Shown here: in pieces, positions 19,012 to 29,100 of the stretch
How positions within the stretch are numbered: the first letter of the stretch is position 1
Layout: each line of letters starts with the position of its first letter
From: Hymenobacter setariae
GTDB lineage: Bacteria > Bacteroidota > Bacteroidia > Cytophagales > Hymenobacteraceae
Assembly: GCF_007713685.1 (NCBI RefSeq)
Contig: NZ_VMRJ01000002.1
Span: forward strand, 620,001 to 684,000
DNA length: 64,000 bases
Reading direction: 5' to 3'
Notes under the pieces: model-generated
The model's input: only the letters and a program-made list of their open reading frames with translations
The model's database searches: none
Told to the model about the DNA's origin: nothing
Program-made: the position numbers and the translations under genes

Positions 19012-20319
19012 CTATTGATTAAACTGCCACCAGTCGAATAAGAGCTGGTTATTACCGGCTGCTTTGAAGACGAAGTACACGTCGTGGATGCCACTCTTCC
19101 GGCTGACTTTGCACGACTGCATCATCCAGCTTCCTAGGTTACCAGTGTCCTTCACTTTTAGTGTTCCCAGCAAAGCACCCGTGGGGCTGTCCAGATGTAG
19201 TTCAATGGCTGAATTGGAAGAAGTACTGGCTACCGAAGCCATGAACTCTTTCGCTCCCTTCTCAAAATCAACGCCTTTGACTTTGATGTAATCGCCGTTG
19301 TCTATATTCGTTACGTACACGCCATTAGGCCCTTTGCTAGTTTTTAGGCCCTGGCTCAAGGCAATAGTTTCCGCCTCGGTGCGCTTATAGGGGTTTAAGA
19401 TGGCCACGCGGTCCACGCCCTCTTCCGACCAAAACGGCAGCTGCTGAATAGTGCCGTCCGGGTTGTACGTCAGCTTGGCCACGCACACGGAGCGCCGCTC
19501 GGTGTGCGTCGGCGACAGGGCCTTGGAAATGGCGTAGTTGAAGCCAAACAGGTAGGAGTTGCCCTTGTAGTCGATGATGCCCGGGTGGTTACCGTTCGAC
19601 CGACGGTCGTGGTCCATGAGCGTGCCAGTGTAGTTCCAGGGGCCCGTGGGGCTGGTACTCATGCTGTAGCCGATGCCCTCGGGGCAGCAAGTCGAGGCAT
19701 ACGCCACGTAGTACTTGTCTTTGCGCTTATAAAACCACGGGCCTTCCTGGTAATCCTTCGGCTTGGTAGGCAATTTGACAATGCCGCCCGAATAGGAAAT
19801 CATATCCTCGTTCAGCTTGACGTAATACAGGTTCGGATTGCCCCAGTACAAGTAGGCCTGCCCATCGTCGTCGATATAAACGGTGGGGTCGATATCGTCA
19901 GGACCATTCTGAATCAATGGCTTGCCTAGCGGGTCGGTGAAAGGGCCATAGGGACTATCCGAGACCAGCACCCCGATGCCCTTGACGTGGATGGGGCAAT
20001 AGAGGTAAAACTTGCCGTTGCGCGCGATGCACTGCGCCGCCCACGCGCCGTTTTGCGGCGACCAGTTGAAGCTTTTGGTAGAAGCGACCGCGCCGTGGTC
20101 GGTCCAGTTTACCATGTCGGTGGAGGTGTACAGCAGCCAATTGTACATCTTAAACCCCTTGGCATCGTCCTCATCATGGCCGGTATAGAGAAACACAGTA
20201 TCGCGGTACACCATCGGCGCTGGGTCGGCCGTGAACTTGGTTTGGATGATAGGGTTCTGTGCCCGTAGCGTGATGCAGGCGGCTAGGGTCAGAAGAGCGG
20301 TCAAAAACTGGTGCTTCAT
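19012..20319 (-). CDS. GH43 enzyme with C-terminal CBM6-like module
   Basis: 435 residues, signal peptide 1-20. Base Asp in FTADPAPMVY (near 32), GPDDIDPTVYIDDD (near 142-152) and acid Glu in YQEGPWFYKR (near 193) identify GH43. After about residue 310 a module beginning RTEAETIALSQG and ending LLFDWWQFNQ has the CBM6 pattern, including the GDYIKVKGVDF strand. This is the architecture of xylan arabinofuranosidases/xylosidases of Bacteroidota. Closest in the operon to the GH43 proteins at 5002 and 8039, sharing the ADPAPxVYxD start. Follows the GH97 gene by 66 nt. Confidence 0.92.
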   Translation of the reverse strand: MKHQFLTALLTLAACITLRAQNPIIQTKFTADPAPMVYRDTVFLYTGHDEDDAKGFKMYNWLLYTSTDMVNWTDHGAVASTKSFNWSPQNGAWAAQCIARNGKFYLYCPIHVKGIGVLVSDSPYGPFTDPLGKPLIQNGPDDIDPTVYIDDDGQAYLYWGNPNLYYVKLNEDMISYSGGIVKLPTKPKDYQEGPWFYKRKDKYYVAYASTCCPEGIGYSMSTSPTGPWNYTGTLMDHDRRSNGNHPGIIDYKGNSYLFGFNYAISKALSPTHTERRSVCVAKLTYNPDGTIQQLPFWSEEGVDRVAILNPYKRTEAETIALSQGLKTSKGPNGVYVTNIDNGDYIKVKGVDFEKGAKEFMASVASTSSNSAIELHLDSPTGALLGTLKVKDTGNLGSWMMQSCKVSRKSGIHDVYFVFKAAGNNQLLFDWWQFNQ

Positions 20320-20385
20320 AAAAAGCAGGTTTTCAGATAGAAATGAAAAGGTCCACTAAGCAGGGGGCTAAGCCAAGCAGAGGAC

Positions 20386-22317
20386 CTAGGGCTGCACCAC
20401 AAAGCCGCCCCGAGCCGGCAGCGTTACGCTGACAGTGTTGCCCGCCACGGCTCGGGTGCTGAAGCTGCGGTTAGTGTCGCCGTCGGTGATGAGCGTACCG
20501 CTTTTTAAGCCCAGCTTGCCTAGGTCTAGCTGGATGGTTTTGGGCGCGTCGGTGGCGTTGATGCCGGCCACGTACCACCCGCCGCCGGGGGCCTGGCGGG
20601 CCAGCACCGCGTACTCGCCGGGGAAGCCGTCCATCAGCTTCACGTCGGCCCAGCGGGGGGGTAGCTTTTTCACGAAGTCTTGCACGTAGGCCGGCTGCGC
20701 AGCCATGCCCTCGGGCACCTCGGCATAGTGCTGGATGCCCGACTGAAACAGCACCGATAAGGCCAACTCGAAGGCATTGGAGGTGCGGCGCTGCTTGCCG
20801 CGTATCTCCGAAAAGGCCATAGGCGTGAAGTCCATCGGGCCCACGGCGTTGCGGGTGAAGGGCAGCGTGGCGCAGTGGGTCGGCTCCTGGTCGGTGTTGC
20901 GCTGGTCGAAGGTCAAGAACTCGAAGCCCTTCACGGCTTCCATGGTCATGAGGTTGGGGTAGGTGCGATTCCAGCCCCTAGGTAGGGTAGCGCCATGAAA
21001 ATTCACCAACAGGCCAGCCTGGGCGGCATCTACCAGAATGTCCTGGTAGTAGTTCATAAACGATTGTCCATCGCCCCCGAAGAAGTCGATTTTCACGCCG
21101 GCCACGCCCATCTGCTTAATACGGGCAAACTCCTTGCGCCGGCTTTCGGCTTCAAAGAGCACGTTGGTAGGCGTTTGCGGGGCTTGGTTCCAGTGGCCGT
21201 TTGAATTGTACCACACTAGCAGGCCTACGTTTTTAGAACGCGCATACTGGGCTAGCTCCTGCGTTTTGTCGTAGCCTATCTGCTTATCCCATAAGGCATC
21301 GACCAGGCAGTAGCGCCAGCCCATATTGGCGGCGTAATCAATGAAGCGGCGCTGCACGTCATAGGTAGTGTTTTGGTCACCCATCAGTACCCATGACCAC
21401 GACGACTTGCCGGGCGCCTCAGTGAGCACTGGCGTTTTAGCGGGTGCGCTTAGGTCGGTCGTCAAGGTCGATTCTACGATGGGCGCTAGTGAATTGCCAA
21501 CCACTACCACGCGCCAGGGAGTGCTCCACGGTAGGCGGCTTTCGGGCAGCAAGGCCGCGTCGGGCGTGGTTTTTTCGGGCGGCTGTGGAAAGGCAATGCC
21601 GTACTCGGCATCGGGCGACTCGTGGGCTAGGTGGGTGCCGGCGTAGGTGCGTCCCATGCCAGCCTCAGTCAGCAGCACCCAGTGCCCGTTGGTTTGAAAC
21701 AAGGCCGGGAACGACCACCCCTGTCCGATGGTAGACGGGGTGCCAGCCGCGATGCCGCGCTGGTAATTCTCCTCGTACGAGGGCTGCGTGTTGGCAAAGC
21801 CTGTCTGGGCTTTGGCGTGCGGGTGCAGCCAGCCCTTCGCCCCGGCCGGCAGGTGAAACGTGGTGCTCTCGGCCGTGATGCGCTGCACTTCCTGACTCGG
21901 GCCTTCCAGCACGTACTGAAACGCCACCCCATCGTTCGACACCTGAAACACCACGCTGAGCTGCGGCGCCCCGGCCTTGCCTGCGAAGTGCAGCACGCGC
22001 CGGTTGGCCCGGTAGCGACAGTTGGCGCGCTTGTCGGTGGCCAGTTGGTAGTCGTCGGCAACGGCGGTTTGCTTGTCGGCCTTAGTCAGCTTCAGACCTT
22101 GCGTGAGGTCAGCGCTGGCGAGGCGCAGACCTAGGTGCGAGGGTCGCAGCAGTTCGGCCTGGCGGTAACGCACGGCATAGGTGGGCTGCCCTTGGGCAGT
22201 TATGTCTACGGTCACCAGCACGGCCCCGTCGGGGCTGCTGATACGAATGGGCTGCTGGGCAGCCTGAGCGGCGGCCAGGGGAAGTGCCAGCAGGCAAAGG
22301 AGTGGGAATAAGCGCAT
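20386..22317 (-). CDS. GH97 glycoside hydrolase, probable alpha-galactosidase type
   Basis: 643 residues, signal peptide about 1-19, standard GH97 length and domain order (beta-sandwich, barrel from about 280, C-terminal beta domain). GVKIDFFGGDGQSFMNYY near residue 405-420 provides the Asp of the retaining subgroup; MTMEAVKGFE near 450 provides the likely acid/base Glu; TRNAVGPMDFTP is conserved. It is only distantly similar to the GH97 at 2976, so the two were not produced by recent duplication. Within the xylan operon it would remove alpha-linked galactose or related side-chain sugars in the periplasm, an inference from context. Lies 33 nt downstream of the first GH43 gene. Confidence 0.92.
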   Translation of the reverse strand: MRLFPLLCLLALPLAAAQAAQQPIRISSPDGAVLVTVDITAQGQPTYAVRYRQAELLRPSHLGLRLASADLTQGLKLTKADKQTAVADDYQLATDKRANCRYRANRRVLHFAGKAGAPQLSVVFQVSNDGVAFQYVLEGPSQEVQRITAESTTFHLPAGAKGWLHPHAKAQTGFANTQPSYEENYQRGIAAGTPSTIGQGWSFPALFQTNGHWVLLTEAGMGRTYAGTHLAHESPDAEYGIAFPQPPEKTTPDAALLPESRLPWSTPWRVVVVGNSLAPIVESTLTTDLSAPAKTPVLTEAPGKSSWSWVLMGDQNTTYDVQRRFIDYAANMGWRYCLVDALWDKQIGYDKTQELAQYARSKNVGLLVWYNSNGHWNQAPQTPTNVLFEAESRRKEFARIKQMGVAGVKIDFFGGDGQSFMNYYQDILVDAAQAGLLVNFHGATLPRGWNRTYPNLMTMEAVKGFEFLTFDQRNTDQEPTHCATLPFTRNAVGPMDFTPMAFSEIRGKQRRTSNAFELALSVLFQSGIQHYAEVPEGMAAQPAYVQDFVKKLPPRWADVKLMDGFPGEYAVLARQAPGGGWYVAGINATDAPKTIQLDLGKLGLKSGTLITDGDTNRSFSTRAVAGNTVSVTLPARGGFVVQP

Positions 22318-22350
22318 ATAGGAAGAATGGAAGTGTAGCAGACCGCAGGT

Positions 22351-24024
22351 TTATTTTTTATACATGGGGTCGTGCCCTTCGTACTTCAGCCATTTGAAGG
22401 AGGCAGTGTTGGTGGTGGGCTGCCTGGCCGAGGTGCCGTACATGCCGTAGAGGCAACCTATGAAGCCGCCGGCCACCTGCGTGCTCAGAAAGCGCGCATC
22501 TACCTTGTCTTTCAATAGCGTATAGTTCTTGCCGTCCTCCGAAAAGCGGAAGCTGTAGGTGTCGCCGTCGGCATTGATGCGCAGTTGCACCTTGCCAGCC
22601 GCCGCTTTCAGCGGTGCTTTCGCTAGCAGCTCGGTATTCTTAGTGTCGGCTGTGCTCTTGAGCAATTGCACAACGGGCTTGCCATTCTCTACCGATTTGC
22701 AGAGGAAGTAGAAGTGTTTCTCGTCCTGAAAGGCAACTAGGCCCGCCGTTTCGTTGGCCGCCTTGGCCGAGAAAGTTAGCTCGGTTTCGGCGCTGCCATA
22801 CATGTGCTGCTGCCGCTTGCCGATGAAGGCCGGGTTGCCAGTTTCGGCTACCGTTTCTGGCTTTAGCTTTATAGTAAGTCCCTTGGCTTTGCTCAGCGAA
22901 AAATTGGTGCTGTCCACCGTGCGCATGAACAGGAGCGCCGGGTCGAGCTGCTTCTCAAAGGTGAGCGTGTAGGCAAAGTTGCCGCTCTGGGGCAGGGCGC
23001 CAGGCTGCTTTACCTCGGGGAAGTTGGCCTTGTAAGCATACTGCACGCCGTTGGGGCCAGGCACCGTTATGGGCCACTCATCTTTCCACTCTACTGGCAC
23101 GATAAACGTTTCGCGGCCCGTGTTATAGAAATTGCCTTCGTAGGGCCGCACCGCCAGGAAAATGGCGTAGGTCTTGCCATCAGGACCCTCCACAAACTGC
23201 GCGTGTCCCGCCGAAGTAATGGGGTCTTTGCGGTCGCGGGGCAGCTCGCGCTGCGAGAGGATAGGGTTCTTCTCGTAGGGTACGAACGGGCCTAGGGCCG
23301 CCTTGCTGCGAAACACTACCTCGGTATGATTAACCGAGGTACCGCCTTCGGCCGCATAGAGATAGTACCAATCGCCGCGCTTCATCAGGTGCGGGCCCTC
23401 AATCCAAACGGGCTTTTTGCTCAGGTCAACGCCGCCATTTACCACAATCTTGGCTTCGCCCACGGTTTGCAGCGTCTGCGGATTCAGCTCAATAATCTTG
23501 ATGGAGCGGTGCCCATCGTATAGGGGCGTGCCGGGCGGGTCGCTGTTGTAAATGACGTAGGCCTTGTCGCCCTCGAAGTACAGCGAAGGGTCGATGCCCC
23601 GCACCTCGGGTAAGAAAGTCGGGTTGCTCCAAGGCCCGGCGGGGTTCTTAGCCGTCACCACAAAGTTGCCTTTGTGGTCAATCAGTGTGCAGGTGACATA
23701 GTACGTGCCGTTGTGATACTCAATGGCCGGCGCAAACAACCCGCGGGTCATGCGGTCGCCCATGAAGGTCATTTGGGAGGGCCGGTCTATCACGTTCCCA
23801 ATCTGCTTCCAGTTTTTCAGGTCGCGGCTGTGCATTACCGGAATGCCAGGGAAGTATGAAAACGTGGAGTTAACCAAGTAATAGTCCTTGCCGACTTTGG
23901 TAATGCTTGGGTCGGGGTAAAAACCCGTCAAAATGGGGTTGGCTAACTCAATCGATTGTGCAAGCAGTGCCGATGTTGGCAGCATACCTAGGAGTAAAGC
24001 GGCAAAAAACTGTTTTGTATTCAT
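22351..24024 (-). CDS. GH43 beta-xylosidase/arabinofuranosidase with C-terminal beta-sandwich
   Basis: 557 residues, signal peptide about 1-22. NPILTGFYPDPSITKVGKDYY contains the classic PDPS base; RGIDPSLYF and the acid Glu in WIEGPHLMK follow. The C-terminal 200 residues (GALPQSGNFAY onward, with a FIGCLYGMYGTS strand) form the concanavalin-like domain of GH43 beta-xylosidases. It is the first gene of the enzyme run and lies 493 bp beyond SusD, so it may be co-transcribed with susCD at reduced level or have its own promoter in that gap. Confidence 0.93.
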   Translation of the reverse strand: MNTKQFFAALLLGMLPTSALLAQSIELANPILTGFYPDPSITKVGKDYYLVNSTFSYFPGIPVMHSRDLKNWKQIGNVIDRPSQMTFMGDRMTRGLFAPAIEYHNGTYYVTCTLIDHKGNFVVTAKNPAGPWSNPTFLPEVRGIDPSLYFEGDKAYVIYNSDPPGTPLYDGHRSIKIIELNPQTLQTVGEAKIVVNGGVDLSKKPVWIEGPHLMKRGDWYYLYAAEGGTSVNHTEVVFRSKAALGPFVPYEKNPILSQRELPRDRKDPITSAGHAQFVEGPDGKTYAIFLAVRPYEGNFYNTGRETFIVPVEWKDEWPITVPGPNGVQYAYKANFPEVKQPGALPQSGNFAYTLTFEKQLDPALLFMRTVDSTNFSLSKAKGLTIKLKPETVAETGNPAFIGKRQQHMYGSAETELTFSAKAANETAGLVAFQDEKHFYFLCKSVENGKPVVQLLKSTADTKNTELLAKAPLKAAAGKVQLRINADGDTYSFRFSEDGKNYTLLKDKVDARFLSTQVAGGFIGCLYGMYGTSARQPTTNTASFKWLKYEGHDPMYKK

Positions 24025-24082
24025 TGATGGTGATTAAATGCTTCTACTTCGGCGCAGAAAAGAGGCAGTTGTATAGGCACTG

Positions 24083-24103
24083 CTAGGTGCCAAACTAGGT
24101 GCC
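24083..24103. repeat. Short direct repeat CTAGGTGCC
   Basis: Two copies of CTAGGTGCC (24083-24091 and 24095-24103) separated by AAA, in the leader between the candidate promoter and the first GH43 gene. May simply reflect the general CTAGG enrichment. Confidence 0.4.
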
Positions 24104-24107
24104 GCGG

Positions 24108-24135
24108 CTAAGCTACAGTTTCTTTTTCAGCGCAA
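24108..24135 (-). promoter_or_regulatory. Candidate internal promoter for the xylan enzyme genes
   Basis: Minus strand TTG (24135-24133), 17 nt, TAGCTTAG (24115-24108), one mismatch from TAnnTTTG. Placed about 85 nt before the GH43 ATG in an otherwise gene-free 493-bp gap. Tentative. Confidence 0.3.
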
Positions 24136-24474
24136 CTTTACCGATAGGTATTGCCCTAGTAGCAGTCGCCTAGGTTAAGCAGAGCGGCTCGTGTTCAGAC
24201 AAGCTCATTTCCTAGTAACTAGCAGCTACTAATAGAGCGCCGCTCTGTAGGCTATACCCTTATTTTTTAATCCTAAGGCCACCCAGAAAGCGAGCTACAG
24301 ACTGCTGGTAGAGGCTAGGGTAGGAGTAATTGAAAGACAAACCCCCGCTGCAAAACGACCCTAGTAATGCGTCCAGGGTCATTTTACAACGAGGGCTTGC
24401 GGCAAGGAGAGAAACGGAAAAGGTGGATTTTAGCGGCTGTCAAGTGGCGCAGGCCACTGCCGCCCAAGTTTGTT

Positions 24475-24507
24475 TTTCACGCCAGCCTATCAGCAGCCAG
24501 CGTGAAA
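24475..24507 (-). other. Hairpin just after SusD
   Basis: Perfect 8-bp arms TTTCACGC/GCGTGAAA begin 11 nt after the susD stop, without a following T-run on the minus strand. More likely an mRNA-stabilising or processing stem than a strong terminator. The remaining 24136-24474 shows nothing recognisable. Confidence 0.4.
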
Positions 24508-24517
24508 GAGGGACTTA

Positions 24518-26131
24518 TTAATAGCCAGGGTTTTGCGGAAGCTTCCAGCTCTGGGCGTCGTTCAGCGAAATGGGCAGCAGCGGCATCGGGTTCACCGAGG
24601 TTTCGGTGGCTACGTGCGACGCAGCCCGGGCCCGTACATCGGCCGGTAAAACGTTCAGATAGCGGCCCGTGCGCACGAGGTCCCAGAAGCGCAGCGATTC
24701 CTCGGCAAACTCAACCCGGCGCTCGTGCCAGATGGCGGTGAGCAGCGCGCTGCCCGACAAGCCGGGCGCCAAGTCGGGGAGGGTGCCGGCGGGGGTATTG
24801 GCGGGCTCATAGCTCAGGCTCCCTAAGGTGGTGCCGGGCGGGCGGGTCGATACCCGGGCACGGGCGCGCACCTGGTTCACCAAGGCGATGGCTTCGGTGG
24901 GCCGGCTGAGTTGGGCGGCGGCTTCAGCCTTCATCAGCAAGATGTCGGCGTAGCGCAGCTTGCGGATGTTCTGCGGGCCCGACTCCGGCGCGTTGGGGGC
25001 GATAATGGCCGCCTTGCGGTTGAAGTAGCCCGTAGCATTCTGCGTGATATCGACGGGGTTGAGGATGCCCAGCACGTAGTCGTTGTTCTTGATAATCGTG
25101 ACTTCCTTGCGCGGGTCGTTGGCCTCAAACTCATTCACCAGGTTCTGCGTGGGGTTGTTGAACCCGTAGCCAAACGTCTTGCGGTTGTTTTGGAAGATGT
25201 TGTTGGTCGTACCGATTGAGATGGGACCGTAGCCATTGTTGTCCGACCCAAATTGAATCTCGAACAGCGACTCGCTGCTGTTCTCGCCAATGTCCTGGTG
25301 AATGGCCGCGTAGTTGGGGTATAGGCTGTACTGGGTCGAGCTGATAATAGTGCTCGTAATGTCATACACCTCCTGCCACGTGTGGTTGTTGCCATTCACG
25401 GTGCCCAACTGGTATAGAATGGCGCGGGCCAGGTAGCCGTTGGCGGCGCCCTTAGTAGCCCGGCCTAGGTCGGCCTGGGCGTAGGCGTTCTTCTCAGGCA
25501 GCAAGGCAGCGGCAGCCTTCAAATCTTTCTCAATGAAGGCGTAGGTCTGGGCGATGGTGGCGCGGCTCACGTTGGGCGCCTCGGCGGGCGTCACGGTTTT
25601 CTCAAACAGCGGCACGCCCCCAAAGGCCTTCACGAGATTGAAGTAGAAGTACGCCCGCAAAAACAAGGCTTCGCCCTTCAGGCGCGATTTCAGCGCCGCG
25701 TCGATGGTGCCCGCGTCGATGTTGTTAATTACCGTATTGGCCCGCGCGATACCCGTGAAGCTGTGTACCCACAGCGTGGTAATGGTTTGGTTGGAGGGCG
25801 GAATGTTCCAGGTTTTGAGCTCGATGAGGGGCCCGAAGTCGCTGGCCGAGCTGCCCCCTTTTTCAGAGTCATCGGTCATAAGGTCCCCAAACATCCATTC
25901 GTAGGTCTGGGCCACGTACTGTCCGTTGGGGTCGCCCCACTTGGGGCCCTGGTCCCAGGCAGCCACGTCATAAGTGGCGTTGATGGCCTGAACGGCGTTG
26001 GTGGGGTCTTTGAAGAGGTTGTCCTGGGTGGTGGTACCTAGGGGCTGCTTGTCCAGAAAGTCTTTGCAGCCCGGAGTAAGAGCCGTAGTAAATAGCAGGC
26101 CGAGCAAGGCGGCGGTGCGGGTGGATTTCAT
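24518..26131 (-). CDS. SusD/RagB-family outer-membrane glycan-binding lipoprotein (xylan locus)
   Basis: 537 residues. Lipoprotein signal with Cys22 in ALTPGC; then the alpha-helical TPR-rich SusD fold (KGEALFLRAYFYFNLVKAFGGVPL is the typical helix pair around residues 150-175) and the C-terminal RWEFAEESLRFWDLVRTGR-like motif (RVEFAEESLRFWDLVR near 490), ending LPQNPGY. SusD proteins are surface lids over the SusC pore and bind the oligosaccharide. Lies 24 nt downstream of SusC; leader box TCCCACCT is 8 nt before the ATG. Confidence 0.95.
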   Translation of the reverse strand: MKSTRTAALLGLLFTTALTPGCKDFLDKQPLGTTTQDNLFKDPTNAVQAINATYDVAAWDQGPKWGDPNGQYVAQTYEWMFGDLMTDDSEKGGSSASDFGPLIELKTWNIPPSNQTITTLWVHSFTGIARANTVINNIDAGTIDAALKSRLKGEALFLRAYFYFNLVKAFGGVPLFEKTVTPAEAPNVSRATIAQTYAFIEKDLKAAAALLPEKNAYAQADLGRATKGAANGYLARAILYQLGTVNGNNHTWQEVYDITSTIISSTQYSLYPNYAAIHQDIGENSSESLFEIQFGSDNNGYGPISIGTTNNIFQNNRKTFGYGFNNPTQNLVNEFEANDPRKEVTIIKNNDYVLGILNPVDITQNATGYFNRKAAIIAPNAPESGPQNIRKLRYADILLMKAEAAAQLSRPTEAIALVNQVRARARVSTRPPGTTLGSLSYEPANTPAGTLPDLAPGLSGSALLTAIWHERRVEFAEESLRFWDLVRTGRYLNVLPADVRARAASHVATETSVNPMPLLPISLNDAQSWKLPQNPGY

Positions 26132-26155
26132 ATAGAACAGGTGGGAAAGAGCGAA

Positions 26156-29100
26156 TTAGAACTGCACGTTGAAGCCTAGGCGGTAGGTGCGGGCCTGCGG
26201 ATAGTTGCCGTAGTCCACGCCGTACGACAGGGGATTGTTGTAATTAGCCACGGTCGAAATTTCGGGGTCGTAGCCTGTGTACTTCGTGATGGTGAACACG
26301 TTATCAACCGAGGCAAACACGCGAGCACCTTTCACCTGCACCTTGCCGAGCAAGGCCTGGGGCAGTGTGTAGCCGATTTCCATGTTGCGGGCGCGCAGGT
26401 AGCTGGCGTTCTCCACGTAGCGGCTGCTGAACTTGTCGTTGCCGTTGGTGTCGGTCGCGGTCACGCGGGGTTGGTTGCTGTTAGGGTTGCTGGGCGTCCA
26501 GCGGTCCAGGCGGTTCGCGTAGAAGTTGCTCCACACCCCCACAAAGTCAGCCGATTTCGACAGGTTGAAGGCCCCGCCGTTGATGGCTTCGGCGCCCTGC
26601 ACCCCGTAGAGTAGCATGCGGAAATCGAAGCCTCCGTAGTTCAGGTTCAGCGAGGCGCCGTACGTGAAACTGGGCGTGCCGCTGCCTAGGTAGGTGTTGT
26701 CGGAAGCCGTAATCTGGCCGTCGCCATTGGTGTCCTGGTAGCGCACGTCGCCGGGCTTGGCACCGGGCTGCACCAGCGCACCGGCGGCGTTTTTATAAGA
26801 GTCGATTTCGGCTTGGTTATGAAACACACCCTGGGCCTGCAAGCCGTAGTAGAATGCAATTTCGCGGCCCACGTCGGTGAGGGTGGTGTTGCCGATTTGC
26901 GGCAGCACGTTGCCGGCCGCAATGGCGTTGCCGCCCCCTAGGCTGGTTACGACGTTATTGATTTTCGTGAAGTTGACGCCCACGTTGTACTGCAATTTGC
27001 CAACGGCATTGCGGTAGTTCAGGGCGAGTTCCAGGCCGCGGTTGCGCAGGGCGCCCACGTTGGCGCTGGCCGGAGCCTGGCCTACGTAGTCGGGCACCGG
27101 CAGCAGGGCAATCATGTCCTGGGTGCGGCGCTCGAAGTAGTCGGCCGTAAAGGTCAGCTTGTTGTTGAAAAACTCGGCATCCACGCCCACATCTGTCGTG
27201 ACGGCCGTTTCCCACTTCAAATCCGGGTTGTTAATCTGGGTGATGGCCAGGCCGGGCGCGGGCGTACCATTGAAGACGTAAATCTGATTGTTGTTTGCCA
27301 CCGAGGCGTAGCCGTAGTTCGGCGCGGCGTTTTGGTTGCCCACTTGCCCGTAGCTGGCCCGCAGCTTCAGCACCGATACGTAGCTGACGTCCTTGAGGAA
27401 GTTCTCGTTGGAGATGTTCCAGGCGGCGCCCACCGAGGGGAACGTGCCCGTGCGCACTGGCCCGAGAAACTTAGAAGTCTGGTCGAAGCGCAGCGTACCC
27501 GTGAGGAGGTAGCGGTCGCGGAAGTTGTAGTTGGCCCGGCCGAAGTACGAGAGCAAGCCGCCGTCGTACTGCGAACTGCGCACTACGTTGCCGGTGCTAC
27601 GCGAGGCCGACGCGTATTGCAGCGAGGCATCGAGCGGCACGTTGTAGGCCGTGATGGAAATGCCGTTGCCGTAGCCGCGCTGCGCCTCCTGCCCTAGGGT
27701 AAAAGAAAGGTTGCTGTTATCCCCGAAGGTCTTGTTGTAGTTGAAGTAGTTCGACCACACCCAGCTTACATTTTCGCTGCGCGTCTCAATGAGCGCGCTC
27801 TGCGCCCGCTGGTCGAACGGCCCGATATAGTACTGCGGCTGGTAAGTTTTGGGGTGGTTGTTAAAGTAATTGATGCCGAACGTAGAGCGGAACGACAACC
27901 CTTTAAACAGCGACACGTCGAGGTAGCTGCTGCTGAACAGGTTGTTGTTCTGAATCTTGTTGTATTTCTGCTCGTCGACCAAGCGCGCCACGTTCAGCGT
28001 ATTGCGCGTAATAACGTCCTCGGTATAAGTGCCGTTGGGGCCGAAGGGGTTGAGAATGGGATTGATTTGCAGAGCGTATTGCAGCACGGTGTACGGCTGC
28101 GAGCCGCCTTGGCCATCGCCGCTGCCCGTCTGGTTGTTGTTGGTAAATATGGCTGCTACGCCCGCCTTAATGTGCTTGGTGAGCACCACGTCGTCATTTA
28201 CCCGAATCACGAACTTCCGAAAGCCCGAATTCTTAATAATGCCGTTTTGCTGGAAGTAGCTGCCGCTCACGAGGTAGCGGTTTTGCTCAGTACCACCCGA
28301 AGCCGACAAACTATAGTTGGTAATTAAGCCTTTCTGCGTCAGTAGCTTCTGGTAGTCGGTGCCTTCAGCGTTAGTGGCGATGGCGTTCTGCAGCTGCGGA
28401 CCATAGTCGGGCAGCTGTTTGCCGTCGTTGGTGTAAGCCTCCGTCACGAGCGTCGCGTACTGGGCGGCGGTGGTGAGGGGCAGCTCGCGCCGAATTTGCT
28501 GGAAGCCCGTGTAGCCCGTCAGGTTAAACTGCGTGGCGCCCGCCTTGCCGTGCTTGGTGGTGATGAGCACCACGCCGTTGGCCCCGCGCGAACCGTAGAT
28601 AGCCGTGGCCGAAGCGTCTTTCAGAATCTCGGTCGATTCAATATCAGCAGGTAGCAAAAAGCCGATGTCGCTGGTTTGCACGCCATCTACCACGTACAGC
28701 GGGTCGCTGTTGTTGATGGTGCCCACGCCCCGCACCCGGATGCGGGTACCCGAACCCGGCTGCCCGCTGTTGGATGTTACTTCTACGCCGGATACGCGGC
28801 CTTGCAAGGCCTGCACGGGGTCAGAGGTAGCTACCTGCGTGAGCTGCGCGCTGCTTACCGAAGCCACGGCGCCGGTCAGGTCGCTTTTGCGAGCTGTGCC
28901 GTAGCCGATTACGACTACGTCGTTGAGGTCTTGCGTATTCTCGGCCAGTGTCACGGTGAGGTTACTGGCCGCGCCGGTCACCGGCAACTCTTGCCGCGTG
29001 TAGCCCACAAAGCTGAACACCAGCACGCTGTTTTCGGGCGCTTGAATGCTGAAGCTGCCATCGGGGCCCGTGCTCGTGCCCGTGGTGGTGCCCTTCACGA

